In this document: one piece after another, positions 25,861-34,530 of the stretch
Position numbering within the stretch: position 1 is the first letter of the stretch
Layout of the letters: every line of letters starts with the position of its first letter
DNA from: Streptomyces sp. NA02950
GTDB lineage: Bacteria; Actinomycetota; Actinomycetes; Streptomycetales; Streptomycetaceae
Length of the DNA stretch: 64,000 nucleotides
Reading direction: 5' to 3'
Assembly: GCF_013364155.1 (NCBI RefSeq)
Contig: NZ_CP054916.1
Coordinates: 3,406,501-3,470,500, forward strand
Program-made: the position numbers and the translations under genes
Notes under the pieces: model-generated
The model's database searches: none
Told to the model about the DNA's origin: nothing
What the model saw: only the letters and a program-made list of their open reading frames with translations

Positions 25861-27637
25861 CTCCGCCCGCCAGGTCCGATTCGTCGGTCGCGCCCGCCGT
25901 GCCGGTGACCGTCCAGGGGAAGTCGGCGGCGCCGGGGAAGAGGACCGGGACCTTCAGACGGACCGTGGCGTTGAAGACCCCGTCGGCACCGGCTCCGCAG
26001 GAGATGGAGGAGCTGCCCCGCCAGGCGCTCGGGATGTCCTTCCGGGCCGCCGACTGGCAGGCGGCCGGGCCACCGCCGTCCGCTGCGCCCGCGCGGGCGC
26101 CCTTGTCCGCGGAGTTGCCCGCCAGCGAGTAGGTGTAGCCGATGAGGACGAACTGCCAGATCACCGCGAGCACGATGAGGGCCAGCGGGAGGACGCCGAG
26201 GAATTCGACCGTGACCTGGCCGCGGTCACCACCGCGCTTGCGGAGGAAGGAGCCGGTGGAGGACGGCGGGACCTCGTTCAGCGCCTCCGGGCCGGTGCCC
26301 CCCTCCGCCCCCCTGGAGCCACCCGTGCCGCCCGCTCCTATGGCACGGCGCCGCCGCAGCCCCGGCAGGGTCCGCTCGCCGGATGCGGCGGCGTGGCCGC
26401 CCCGGTGCGCCGCGCGGCGGCCACCGGCGCCTCCGCCACCACCACCGGCGGCGCCCGCGGACGCCGCGTCGACCAGGCCGAGTTCCCCGGCCAGCCCCCA
26501 CAGCGCCTGTTTGACGGCCGACTTGGCGTCCAGGTCCTGCATCCGGCCGGAGTCCACGGCGGGCTGGAGCTCCTTGAACCCGGCCGGGATCGCCGTACGG
26601 GCCACCGTCGTTCCCGTGGCGCGCGCGACCAGCTGCGGCTGGATCTCGGCCTGCCGGGTGTGGCGGTTGACGACGGTGACCGTCTCCTCCGCCTTGCGGA
26701 CCTGGAGCCGGTCCCACAGCCGCACCATGCGCTTGGCGGCGCGGACCGCGACCACGTCCGGGGTGGTGACCAGCAGCGCGATATCGGCGGTTTCGACGAC
26801 GGCCGCGCCCGCCGAGGTCATCTGGGTGCCGCAGTCCACGACCACCAGCTCGAACCGCGACCGCAGCGCGCCGACGACCTGCCGGGCGGTGCGGTCGGTC
26901 ACCTCCTCGCCGCGTTCGCCCTCACCGGGCGCCAGCAGCAGCCCCAGACCGGTCTGGTGGGTGAAGACCGCGTCCTGGAGCACCCGTGGGGAGATGTCGG
27001 TGATCTGCGCCAGATCGGCGATGGAACGGCGGAACTGGACGTCGAGGTACGAGGCGACGTCACCGGACTGGAGGTCCAGGTCGACGAGGGCGACCGTACG
27101 GCCCGCGGCCCGCGCGGCGAGCGCGAGCTGCACGGCGGTCACGGTCGTGCCGACACCGCCCTTGGCGCCCGTCACCGCGACCAGCCGTCCGCCCGGGCCG
27201 GTGGTGAGGGTGTCCCCGCCGCCGCCCAGGTGACGCCGTACCCCGGTGGCCCACTGAGCGGCACCGTGCACCCGGGCCGCCAACTCGTCGTAGGACAACG
27301 GTATTCCGGCGATCCCGCGCGCCCCGGCGTCCATGGCGGCCGAGTACAGCGCGGGCCCGGCGTCCGCCGTCACCAGCACCACCCCCACCGCGGGGAAGCG
27401 GAGCGCGACCTCCCGGATCACCTCCAGCGCGGGCGCCGGGGCGATGCGTTCATGGACGAGGACAACCTCCGGCAGCTCCTCCAGGGAGGCGGCGGCCAGT
27501 GCGGCGAGGGTGTCGAGCAGTTGGGTCGAGTCGCCCACGGGCGCCGACGGCTCCACACCGGGCAGCTGGCCGAGCAGCCCGTCGAGGGAGCGGGCGGCGT
27601 CGGGGTCACCGACGGCCGGCAGAATCCTGATCGTCAC
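25853..27637 (-). CDS. CpaE-like ATPase fused to a C-terminal TadE domain
   Basis: A 594-residue protein in two parts. Residues 1-130 resemble a receiver-like domain (VVLVTADAGPALYSAAMDAGARG), and 150-410 is a MinD/ParA-type CpaE ATPase with the deviant Walker A GAKGGVGTT at 157-165 and LVDLDLQSGDVASYL. A low-complexity Gly/Arg/Ala linker (about 410-465) leads to a complete TadE module at 473-594 (GQVTVEFLG and its helix, then SLAGNSADKGARAGA). The linker has no in-frame ATG, GTG or TTG near the TadE part, so a separate gene is unlikely. CpaE normally localises the Tad machine and TadE is an exported minor pilin, so the topology of a fusion is odd: the leader would be a 470-residue ATPase. 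Confidence 0.9.
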   Translation of the reverse strand: MTIRILPAVGDPDAARSLDGLLGQLPGVEPSAPVGDSTQLLDTLAALAAASLEELPEVVLVHERIAPAPALEVIREVALRFPAVGVVLVTADAGPALYSAAMDAGARGIAGIPLSYDELAARVHGAAQWATGVRRHLGGGGDTLTTGPGGRLVAVTGAKGGVGTTVTAVQLALAARAAGRTVALVDLDLQSGDVASYLDVQFRRSIADLAQITDISPRVLQDAVFTHQTGLGLLLAPGEGERGEEVTDRTARQVVGALRSRFELVVVDCGTQMTSAGAAVVETADIALLVTTPDVVAVRAAKRMVRLWDRLQVRKAEETVTVVNRHTRQAEIQPQLVARATGTTVARTAIPAGFKELQPAVDSGRMQDLDAKSAVKQALWGLAGELGLVDAASAGAAGGGGGGAGGRRAAHRGGHAAASGERTLPGLRRRRAIGAGGTGGSRGAEGGTGPEALNEVPPSSTGSFLRKRGGDRGQVTVEFLGVLPLALIVLAVIWQFVLIGYTYSLAGNSADKGARAGAADGGGPAACQSAARKDIPSAWRGSSSISCGAGADGVFNATVRLKVPVLFPGAADFPWTVTGTAGATDESDLAGGDE

Positions 27638-27660
27638 CGCGGCACCTCCTCACTCATTAC

Positions 27661-28365
27661 TCATTTGTCGCCGTCGAGGGTGTAGGTGCGGTCCCCGGGG
27701 GATACCGGGCCGTCCCCGGCGGGGGCGACCAGCGCGAGCCGCACATGCGAGGCGAAGGACTCGGCGTACGCGACCCGCTGCGCGTTCTTGGTGTCGAGCG
27801 CGAAGGTGATCGGTACGGCCTTGTCGATGCGCCGTTCGTCGTCCTGGTCCGGCTCCAGGGCGGTGAGCTTGCCGACGTCGATGACCCGGGCGCCCTCGAC
27901 GATGAGCTTGGAGACCGGTTCGTCGCCCTGCCCCTTGCCCTCGAAGGTCGCGTAGATGTTCACTTTCGCACCGGGATTGATCTTGCCCGCGACGCCCGTC
28001 GCCGCGTCGATCATGATGGCGATCTCCTGCTGTCCGGCCTTGAGCGCGGGGCGGTTCACGATCATGTCGTCCTGGAGCAGCGACCCCTTGCGCAGCGGCG
28101 TCACGGCTATCTTGCCGCGGATGTCGTCGAGGTCGGTGACGGCGGTGGACGGCACCCACCGCTCCGGCATCGAGACCTTCTCGAACTTCCCCGCGTCCAG
28201 CGCCTCATAGGCGGGGATGTCCGAGGTGAGCTTGTAGGCGGTGGTCTCGGGCCCGACCTTGGACTCCACGTCGTCGATGACGGAGAGCACCCCGGCGAAC
28301 GCGCCGGCGGCGCACAGGACCGACAGGAGCAGCAGTACGACTCCGCGGCGCTGGCGTGAATTCAT
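27661..28365 (-). CDS. cpaB: Flp pilus assembly protein CpaB (SAF domain)
   Basis: A 234-residue CpaB/RcpC protein. One N-terminal helix (about residues 8-28) anchors it. An SAF domain follows at about 45-105 (IPAYEALDAGKFEKVSMP, the KGSLLQDD segment), then the RcpC C-terminal part with GVAGKINPGAKVNIYATF and VIDVGKL. In Gram-negative bacteria CpaB helps the outer-membrane channel form; in actinobacteria it probably acts between membrane and wall. It is the second gene of the minus-strand Tad locus, 23 nt before the CpaE fusion gene. Confidence 0.92.
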   Translation of the reverse strand: MNSRQRRGVVLLLLSVLCAAGAFAGVLSVIDDVESKVGPETTAYKLTSDIPAYEALDAGKFEKVSMPERWVPSTAVTDLDDIRGKIAVTPLRKGSLLQDDMIVNRPALKAGQQEIAIMIDAATGVAGKINPGAKVNIYATFEGKGQGDEPVSKLIVEGARVIDVGKLTALEPDQDDERRIDKAVPITFALDTKNAQRVAYAESFASHVRLALVAPAGDGPVSPGDRTYTLDGDK

Positions 28366-28415
28366 GGGACGGACAACCTCGTTCGGGGACGCGGGACTGC
28401 GGGGACGCGGGGACG

Positions 28416-29324
28416 TTACCGGCTGGTCAGTGCGGGTCGGTGGGTCGGGATCAGGGCGGGGATGTCATCTCCGCGCGTCACCGGCGCGGAGCAGAACGCA
28501 CAGCGGTCCCCGATGAGTTCGAAGCCGCACCAGTGGCACTCCTCTCTGCGGACGGACGCCACGAGCTGGTAGAGGACGGACAGGTCCGGGATGGCCGCCG
28601 CGAACTCGATCAGCTTGGGGGTGCCCCACCAGCGGGCGGCATCGGAGGACGGCTCGACCAGTTCCACGTCCCGGATGCCCCAGGCGGGGGCGAGCGCCCC
28701 GGTGACCCAGTCCTCCCGCCCGGCCACCGAACCGTCCCGGTGGCCATGGCTGTTGAGCTGTCCGGGGGCAACGGTCATCCGGGTGCTGTACGAGGGGGCG
28801 GGCAGCACCCCGTCACCACCGGCCTTCACCAGCCGCGGGGTCGGATGGGCGAGCACCGCGAAATGGGTCCCCGGCAGCCAGGACCTGACGTGCGAGGTGA
28901 GCCCGACCGGCACCCGGTCCAGCCGGGCGACGCTGCCGAGCAGCGCACCGGCGTGGATGTAGTGGGCGAGCAGCCGGGCGGAGCAGGCGAGCACCCCGGG
29001 GCTGAAGTCGGACAGCGAGAGCTGGCGCAGCTGACGGGCGAGCACGGCGACGGCCAGCGGCGGGAGTTCGACGGGGACGAGCGCCATCCGGTCGCTCTCC
29101 AGCACGGCGCGCAGGGTGTGCAGTCGGCGGACCACGGGCGGCGGGGTCGCGGCGGGATAGAGCACCACCAGATGGCCCTGCCGGTCCAGCAGCGCGGCGA
29201 CCTCGGCGAGCGCGTGGTCGAGCGGCTGCTCCCGCGGCGGGCGGAGCACAACGGCCGACGGGGTCTGCCCGTCGGGCGGCGGAAGCACCAGCTCGCGGCC
29301 GGTGACTGCTATCGCGGTGGGCAC
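28416..29324 (-). CDS. Unrecognised protein with C-terminal zinc ribbon, first gene of the Tad locus
   Basis: A 302-residue soluble protein that I do not recognise. It has no signal peptide or membrane segment. Most of the chain (1-250) is alpha/beta-like, with strands such as LVVLYPAATPPPV and HFAVLAHPTPRLV. Near the C-terminus, ECHWCGFELIGDRCAFCSAP gives two CxxC pairs, a zinc ribbon. It begins the run of same-strand genes and is 50 nt upstream of cpaB, so a regulatory or assembly role in the pilus system is likely by position only. Its ATG is next to the divergent chitinase promoter region. Confidence 0.8.
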   Translation of the reverse strand: MPTAIAVTGRELVLPPPDGQTPSAVVLRPPREQPLDHALAEVAALLDRQGHLVVLYPAATPPPVVRRLHTLRAVLESDRMALVPVELPPLAVAVLARQLRQLSLSDFSPGVLACSARLLAHYIHAGALLGSVARLDRVPVGLTSHVRSWLPGTHFAVLAHPTPRLVKAGGDGVLPAPSYSTRMTVAPGQLNSHGHRDGSVAGREDWVTGALAPAWGIRDVELVEPSSDAARWWGTPKLIEFAAAIPDLSVLYQLVASVRREECHWCGFELIGDRCAFCSAPVTRGDDIPALIPTHRPALTSR

Positions 29325-29490
29325 GTCGGCTACCCCGTCTCACATCGGCACCGAGCGGCCGCGGCCGCAGGTCGTTACTGCCGGTCCTGGTGCATCGTCA
29401 CTTTATCCACGAATGCCGCGTCAGAGAACAGTTCCTCTGAGTTACGGCCACCCGGTCCGGTGGCGGACGGCGCTTCCCCTTGACAACCCC

Positions 29491-29506
29491 ATTGGTCTGA
29501 ACCATT
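29491..29506 (+). promoter_or_regulatory. DasR-responsive element (dre) at the chitinase promoter
   Basis: ATTGGTCTGAACCATT is a near-palindrome close to the DasR consensus (AsTGGTCTAGACCAsT). It lies just after a perfect -35 box TTGACA at 29480-29485 and covers the spacer/-10 region, a repression position. DasR is the GlcNAc-responsive GntR regulator of chitin use in Streptomyces, and the gene downstream is a chitinase. Confidence 0.8.
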
Positions 29507-29582
29507 TTGTACGGCACGCCTCAGGGGCCCCTGGACGCGCACTCGCATTACCTCCCCCCTTCCCCCACGTACGGAGGCTGTC

Positions 29583-30578
29583 GTGATACGCGCAAGGTTC
29601 GGGAAAAGACTGCTCACCGCGGCCGCGGCGGCCGCCCTCGGCGCCGGCGGGCTGATGGCGGCCGGTACGGCGGGCGCGTCCGAGACGCACTCCGCCGCGG
29701 CCGTCCCCGCCCACGCCGTCACCGGCTACTGGCAGAACTTCAACAACGGCGCGACCGTGCAGAAACTCGCCGACGTGCCCGGCGACTACGACATCATCGC
29801 GGTCGCCTTCGCCGACGCCACGGGTACGCCCGGCGCCGTGGACTTCCACCTCGACCCGGCCGTCGGCTACAGCAGCGAGCAGCAGTTCAAGGACGACATC
29901 AAGGCCAAGCAGGCGGCCGGGAAGTCGGTCATCGTCTCCGTCGGCGGGCAGAACGGCACCGTGTCGGTCAACGACGACGCCTCGGCGAACGCCTTCGCCT
30001 CCTCGATCACCGGGCTGATGGACGAGTACGGCTTCGACGGCGTCGACATCGACCTGGAGAACGGGCTCGACGCCACCTATATGACGAAGGCGCTCCGGGC
30101 GGTCCACGACAAGAAGAGCGACGTGGTGGTCACGATGGCGCCCCAGACGATCGACATGCAGTCGCCGTCCAACGCCTACTTCAAGACCGCCCTGGGGATC
30201 AAGGACTTCCTGACGGTGGTCAACATGCAGTACTACAACAGCGGTTCGATGCTGGGCTGCGACGGCAAGGTGTACTCCCAGGGCTCGGTCGACTTCCTCA
30301 CCGCCCTCGCCTGTATCCAGGTGGAGAACGGACTCGACCCCTCGCAGGTCGGCCTGGGCGTCCCCGCCTCCTCGCGCGGCGCGGGCTCGGGCTATGTGGA
30401 GCCCGGCGTGGTCAACGCCGCGCTGGACTGCCTGGCCAAGGGCACGGGCTGCGGGAGCTTCAAGCCCTCCCGCACCTACCCGGGGATCCGGGGGGCGATG
30501 ACCTGGTCCACCAACTGGGACGCGGCGAACGGGAACGCCTGGTCCAAGGCGGTCGGCCCGCATGTCCACGGGCTGTAG
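29583..30578 (+). CDS. Secreted GH18 chitinase
   Basis: A 331-residue exported glycoside hydrolase. A Sec signal peptide (about residues 1-32) precedes a compact GH18 barrel that starts at VTGYWQNFNNG. The catalytic motif is DGVDIDLE with Glu159 as the acid/base; KSVIVSVGGQNG and VNMQYYNSG are the other family segments, and GAMTWSTNWD ends the barrel. No chitin-binding or FnIII module is attached, so it is a single-domain enzyme of the ChiC/D type. The GTG has GGAGG upstream. A dre site at the promoter predicts DasR control. Confidence 0.95.
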   Translation: MIRARFGKRLLTAAAAAALGAGGLMAAGTAGASETHSAAAVPAHAVTGYWQNFNNGATVQKLADVPGDYDIIAVAFADATGTPGAVDFHLDPAVGYSSEQQFKDDIKAKQAAGKSVIVSVGGQNGTVSVNDDASANAFASSITGLMDEYGFDGVDIDLENGLDATYMTKALRAVHDKKSDVVVTMAPQTIDMQSPSNAYFKTALGIKDFLTVVNMQYYNSGSMLGCDGKVYSQGSVDFLTALACIQVENGLDPSQVGLGVPASSRGAGSGYVEPGVVNAALDCLAKGTGCGSFKPSRTYPGIRGAMTWSTNWDAANGNAWSKAVGPHVHGL

Positions 30579-30617
30579 CCGTGAGGACCTCGGCGGTTCC
30601 CGTTCACCCCGGCACGG

Positions 30618-31910
30618 CTACCGCAGGGTGCGGAGCCAGCGGACGATGTCGGCGGTCGCGGCGACGTTGGAGCCCAGATGGCGGGAGTGCTCGTAGTCGA
30701 CGGCCCCGAGGTCGATGACGGGCGCGTCCACTCCCTGACGGCGCAGGGCGGCGTGGCAGACCGCGGTGTTCTCCACCGTGGCCTGCTCGTCGCCCCGCGC
30801 CAGGTAGAGCCGGGTCGGCACCCGCGGCGCCCAGTCGGTGCAGACGCCGTCGGTGGTGCGCAGCGCGGCGGCCATCCCCCCGGTGGGCTGGTCGAGGATC
30901 CGGCGGCCGTGCGGGGTCAGCAGCTTGTCGAGGGTGTCCGGGGTGCCCTCCATGAGCTGCCGCCCGGTGTGGGCTCCGTCGAACAGCGCCTCGACGGTCT
31001 TCGCGTAGGGCGCCCGGAACACCTGGCCGGGGCTGTCGTACACCCGGTGCAGCCGGTTGAAGGCGACCAGGGTGTACGCCGCGTAGATGACGCTCGACTT
31101 GGGTTCCAGCCTGCCGTCGAGCAGCGCCCGCAGCTCGCTGCCGCCGAAGTCGTACGCCCCGCTGACCGGGGCCAGCGCGCCCAGCCGGAACCAGCGGTCC
31201 TCCCCCGCCCGGAGGGAGCGGGCGAGGCCGAGCGCGGCCGACGCGCCCTGCGAGAAGCCGGTGACCGCCACCTCGCGGTCCAGGGTGTGGCCGGTGCGCG
31301 GGGCGAAGGCGCGGGCGGCACGGAGCATGTCCAGGGAGGCGGTGGTCTCCGACGGGACGTCCATCCAGGGGTGGAGGCCGGGGCCGGTGCCCATGCCGAG
31401 GTAGTCGGGGGCCACCGCGGCGAACCCGGCGGAGGCGTAGGTCACGGGCGGGCCGGTCAGGAAGTCGCGCCGCTGCATCGAGGGGGCGTCACTCTTGTGG
31501 ACGCCGGTGCCATGGGCGAACGACACCGGGCGCAGCCTGCCGTCGGCACCGCGCGGGAGGACCAGCAGCCCGCTGGCGGTGGTGGGCCGTCCCTGGGCGT
31601 CGACCGTGCGGTAGACCAGCCGGTAGGCGTCCACGCCGTAGCGGGCGGTTCCAGCTTCGAAACCGGCGGAGGTCAGCTCGGCGGCGACGTCCTCCGGTCC
31701 GGCCAGGCGGTAGAGCCGTTCGGCCGACACCAGCGTCCCCCGTCCGTGGTCCTGCCGCTGCTGCCCGCCGGCCGCGGAGACCGGGGAGCCGGCGCCGGGG
31801 GTGGGGGCGGCGGCCGTGGCCACGGCCGGGACGGCGGTGCCCGCCAGCAGCAGCGCGGCGCAGAGGGCGGTCGCGCGGGTCGTGGTGCGGCGGTTCACAT
31901 GGATGCGCAT
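30618..31910 (-). CDS. Secreted alpha/beta-hydrolase, secretory lipase family
   Basis: A 430-residue exported esterase/lipase of the fungal-type LIP family. A signal peptide (about 1-34) precedes a propeptide-like region, then the hydrolase fold with FAHGTG (oxyanion region), PDYLGMG and the nucleophile Ser220 in GFSQG. The acid is probably Asp in LARGDEQ and the base His in YEHSRH near the C-terminus. I set the ATG at 31910, before the signal peptide; GGGGACC precedes it. It is convergent with the chitinase gene, and no terminator is evident in the 39-bp gap. Confidence 0.9.
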   Translation of the reverse strand: MRIHVNRRTTTRATALCAALLLAGTAVPAVATAAAPTPGAGSPVSAAGGQQRQDHGRGTLVSAERLYRLAGPEDVAAELTSAGFEAGTARYGVDAYRLVYRTVDAQGRPTTASGLLVLPRGADGRLRPVSFAHGTGVHKSDAPSMQRRDFLTGPPVTYASAGFAAVAPDYLGMGTGPGLHPWMDVPSETTASLDMLRAARAFAPRTGHTLDREVAVTGFSQGASAALGLARSLRAGEDRWFRLGALAPVSGAYDFGGSELRALLDGRLEPKSSVIYAAYTLVAFNRLHRVYDSPGQVFRAPYAKTVEALFDGAHTGRQLMEGTPDTLDKLLTPHGRRILDQPTGGMAAALRTTDGVCTDWAPRVPTRLYLARGDEQATVENTAVCHAALRRQGVDAPVIDLGAVDYEHSRHLGSNVAATADIVRWLRTLR

Positions 31911-32027
31911 GGGGTCCCCGTTTCTGATGCGGTGTGACCAGGACCCCAGCCTTCCGCGCGGTACCCCGGGGGCGCACTGGTGGCCGCCCCCGGGCCGGGG
32001 TGTTGCCAGCACCCCTGTTCCGTTCGG

Positions 32028-32933
32028 TCAGGGCGTGGGCAGCTCACACCCCGGCAGACCGAGGTCGATCTTGTTGCCGGTGGTCACGCACCGGGTGATG
32101 CCGTAGGTCTCCTGGGCGTAGTTGATCCCCTGCCGGACCGTCACCGTGCCGCTCTCGTCGACCTCGCAGGGGTTGTTCAGGGTGCACTGGCCGCCGCTCT
32201 CGTTGCCGGTGTTGTTCACGGCCACGACCTTGCCGGAGGCGGTGTCCACGACGGGCGAGCCGGACGTTCCGCCGATCGTGTGACAGGCGGAGGTGTAGCG
32301 GACCGAATCCTTCCAGGTCCACTCCCCTTCCTTAAGACGATATGCAAATCCGTCGATATTGCAGGCGTAGATCTTCTTCCAGTAGCCGGAGACCACATTG
32401 ATGCTGGCGCCCTGGACCGGGTGGCTGTCGGACAGCTGTAGGGCCCTGATGCCGTACCGCTGCTCGATCTGGGCGTATGTCGAGCTCAGTTCGTACAGCG
32501 AGATGTCGGTGTCGGTCATCGTCGCGTACGCGACCTTGGTGGCCCGGAGCGTGCCCGCACTGGCACCCGAGCTCCTCAGCAGGGTGAAGCTCCGGCTGGA
32601 CGGCTGGTCGACGATCACCTCGCCCGCGGCCGGGAAGCCGCTGGACAGACAGTGTCCATTGGAGAGTACGAGCGCGGGGTCGGTGTCGGCGGAGCCCGGG
32701 GTCCGTACCACGGAGCCCGAGCAGTTGCTGAGCGCCACCGTGCCCGCGAAGTCCACCGCGCGCGCCGCCGCGCCCTTCGGAGCCGATGCGGAGGACGCGG
32801 CGGAGGACGCGGCGGAGGACGCGGCGGAGGAGTGGGTGGGGGTCGCGGCCACCGTGGGGGCGGCGCCGGTGCCCAGGACGGCCGCCCCGGCGAGTAAGAG
32901 GGCCGAGAGCGCACCGGCGAGAGGTCTTTTCAT
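32028..32933 (-). CDS. Secreted trypsin-like serine protease
   Basis: A 301-residue exported peptidase of the chymotrypsin/V8 fold. A signal peptide (about 1-30) is followed by a Ser/Ala repeat (35-50), then the catalytic domain with His94 (SNGHCLS), Asp143 (TDTDISLYE) and Ser226 (GGTSGSPVV). Cys pairs (71/95 and 191/217) could form disulfides. The Ser/Ala run comes from a 12-bp tandem repeat. The ATG at 32933 has GGAAGG upstream. The gene is divergent from a carboxypeptidase gene, so the pair may share a role in extracellular protein use. Confidence 0.92.
   Translation of the reverse strand: MKRPLAGALSALLLAGAAVLGTGAAPTVAATPTHSSAASSAASSAASSASAPKGAAARAVDFAGTVALSNCSGSVVRTPGSADTDPALVLSNGHCLSSGFPAAGEVIVDQPSSRSFTLLRSSGASAGTLRATKVAYATMTDTDISLYELSSTYAQIEQRYGIRALQLSDSHPVQGASINVVSGYWKKIYACNIDGFAYRLKEGEWTWKDSVRYTSACHTIGGTSGSPVVDTASGKVVAVNNTGNESGGQCTLNNPCEVDESGTVTVRQGINYAQETYGITRCVTTGNKIDLGLPGCELPTP
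32791..32832 (-). repeat. 12-bp in-frame tandem repeat in the protease gene
   Basis: Three copies of GAGGACGCGGCG plus a partial one encode the (SSAA)n linker between signal peptide and catalytic domain. The unit is a multiple of three, so copy-number change would alter the linker length without a frameshift. Confidence 0.85.
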
Positions 32934-33077
32934 GGGGGGTTTCCTTCCCTCGATGAGAAGTTCCTTCCCCGACGACCATTTCCCACCCTTGACCATGTCA
33001 TGCACATGGCCGAACACTGGCGCAGCAGTCGCTCGTCTTTCACCCCCACAGGAGACCTTCACCCCCCAGGAGAACTC

Positions 33078-34451
33078 ATGCGACCACGCATCCGCGGCAG
33101 ACGTTCTACCGCCCTCGCCGCCCTGCTGGCCCTCGCCCTCGCCGCCCCCATCGCCGCCGCAGCCGACGACCCGGCCTCCGGCCCCGCACCCGAGGCCGCG
33201 GCCGGGACCACCGCCGGGACCACCTCCGCGGTCCCGGCCGACGAGAAGGTCGCCCAGTACGAGGTCGCGGGCCCGGCCACCCAAGCGGAACGTTCCGCCG
33301 TCGCCGCCACCGGCGTCTCGATCGACGAGGTGGACGCCCGCTCCCTCGTGGTCACCGCCAACGCCGCGGAGGCCAGGCGGCTGCGCGCGCTCGGCTACCG
33401 GCTCACCGAACTGGACGGCCCGCCCGACCGCTCCGGGGGCAGGTCCGGCCGGCAGCCCTTCGACTTCCCTTCCGCCGACGCGGGGTACCACAACTACGCC
33501 GAGGCCAACGCCGAGATCGACAAGGCGGTCGCCGCGTATCCGGCCATTCTGAGCAAGCGCGTCATCGGAAAGTCCTATGAGGGACGGGACATCGTCGCCC
33601 TCAAGATCAGCGACAATGTGGCCACTGACGAGGCCGAGCCCGAAGTGCTGTTCACCGCCCATCAGCACGCGCGCGAACACCTCACGGTGGAGATGGCGCT
33701 GTATCTGGTGCGGGAGCTGACCACCGGCTACGGCAGCGACCCCCGGATCACCAGCGCGGTCGACGGCCGGGAGATCTGGATCGTCCCGGATCTCAACCCG
33801 GACGGCGGTGAGTACGACATCGCCACCGGCCGCTACCGGAGCTGGCGCAAGAACCGCCAGCCCAACTCCGGCTCCTCATCCGTCGGCACCGACCTCAACC
33901 GCAACTGGGACTTCAAGTGGGGCTGCTGCGGCGGCTCCTCCGGCTCCGCCGGATCCGAGACCTACCGTGGCCCCCGGGCCGAGTCGGCCCCCGAGGTCAA
34001 GGTGGTCGCGGACTTCGCCCGCAGCCGGGTCGTCGGCGGGAAGCAGCAGCTCAAGGCCGCCATCGACTTCCACACCTACAGCGAGTTGGTGCTGTGGCCG
34101 TTCGGCTGGACGACCAGCGACACCACCACCGGGATGACCCAGGACGACCGTGACGCGTTCGCGGCCGTCGGCAAGAAGATGGCCGCGAGCAACGGCTACA
34201 CCCCGGAGCAGTCGAGCGATCTCTACATCACCGACGGGTCCATCGACGACTGGCTGTGGGGCTCCCAGAAGGTGTTCGCCTACACCTTCGAGATGTATCC
34301 GTCGTCCTTCGGCGGGGGCGGTTTCTACCCGCCCGACGAGGTGATCGACCGCGAGACGGAGCGCAACCGGGACGCGGTGCTCCAACTGCTGGAGAACGCG
34401 GACTGCATGTACCGGTCGATCGGCAAGGAGGCGCAGTACTGCACCGGCTGA
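33078..34451 (+). CDS. Secreted M14 zinc carboxypeptidase
   Basis: A 457-residue exported metallopeptidase. A signal peptide (1-29) and a propeptide-like region (about 30-130) precede the M14 domain. Zinc ligands His197 and Glu200 lie in the HQHAREH motif, the third His in DFHTYSE, and the general base Glu in TFEMYPSS; the arginine of the substrate site is in [12 protein letters not shown] Cys-Cys pair follows in WGCCGG. It looks like the carboxypeptidase T/SG group of actinobacteria. AGGAGA precedes the ATG. A strong bidirectional hairpin ends the transcript. Confidence 0.95.
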   Translation: MRPRIRGRRSTALAALLALALAAPIAAAADDPASGPAPEAAAGTTAGTTSAVPADEKVAQYEVAGPATQAERSAVAATGVSIDEVDARSLVVTANAAEARRLRALGYRLTELDGPPDRSGGRSGRQPFDFPSADAGYHNYAEANAEIDKAVAAYPAILSKRVIGKSYEGRDIVALKISDNVATDEAEPEVLFTAHQHAREHLTVEMALYLVRELTTGYGSDPRITSAVDGREIWIVPDLNPDGGEYDIATGRYRSWRKNRQPNSGSSSVGTDLNRNWDFKWGCCGGSSGSAGSETYRGPRAESAPEVKVVADFARSRVVGGKQQLKAAIDFHTYSELVLWPFGWTTSDTTTGMTQDDRDAFAAVGKKMAASNGYTPEQSSDLYITDGSIDDWLWGSQKVFAYTFEMYPSSFGGGGFYPPDEVIDRETERNRDAVLQLLENADCMYRSIGKEAQYCTG

Positions 34452-34462
34452 GCCGGTGACCC

Positions 34463-34505
34463 GGCCGCGGACCGCCCCGGTGGTTCACCGGGGCGGTCCG
34501 CGGCC
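34463..34505. terminator. Strong bidirectional terminator
   Basis: A perfect 20-bp stem, 34463-34482 against 34486-34505, with a 3-nt loop (GTT), lies between the convergent carboxypeptidase and permease genes. Confidence 0.88.
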
Positions 34506-34530
34506 GAACGCCCGGTTGCGGCGGCAGGTC

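Noticed and set aside
29403..29411. TTATCCACG, near match to a DnaA box
   Set aside because: Single copy with a mismatch in the conserved 3' ACA; expected by chance.
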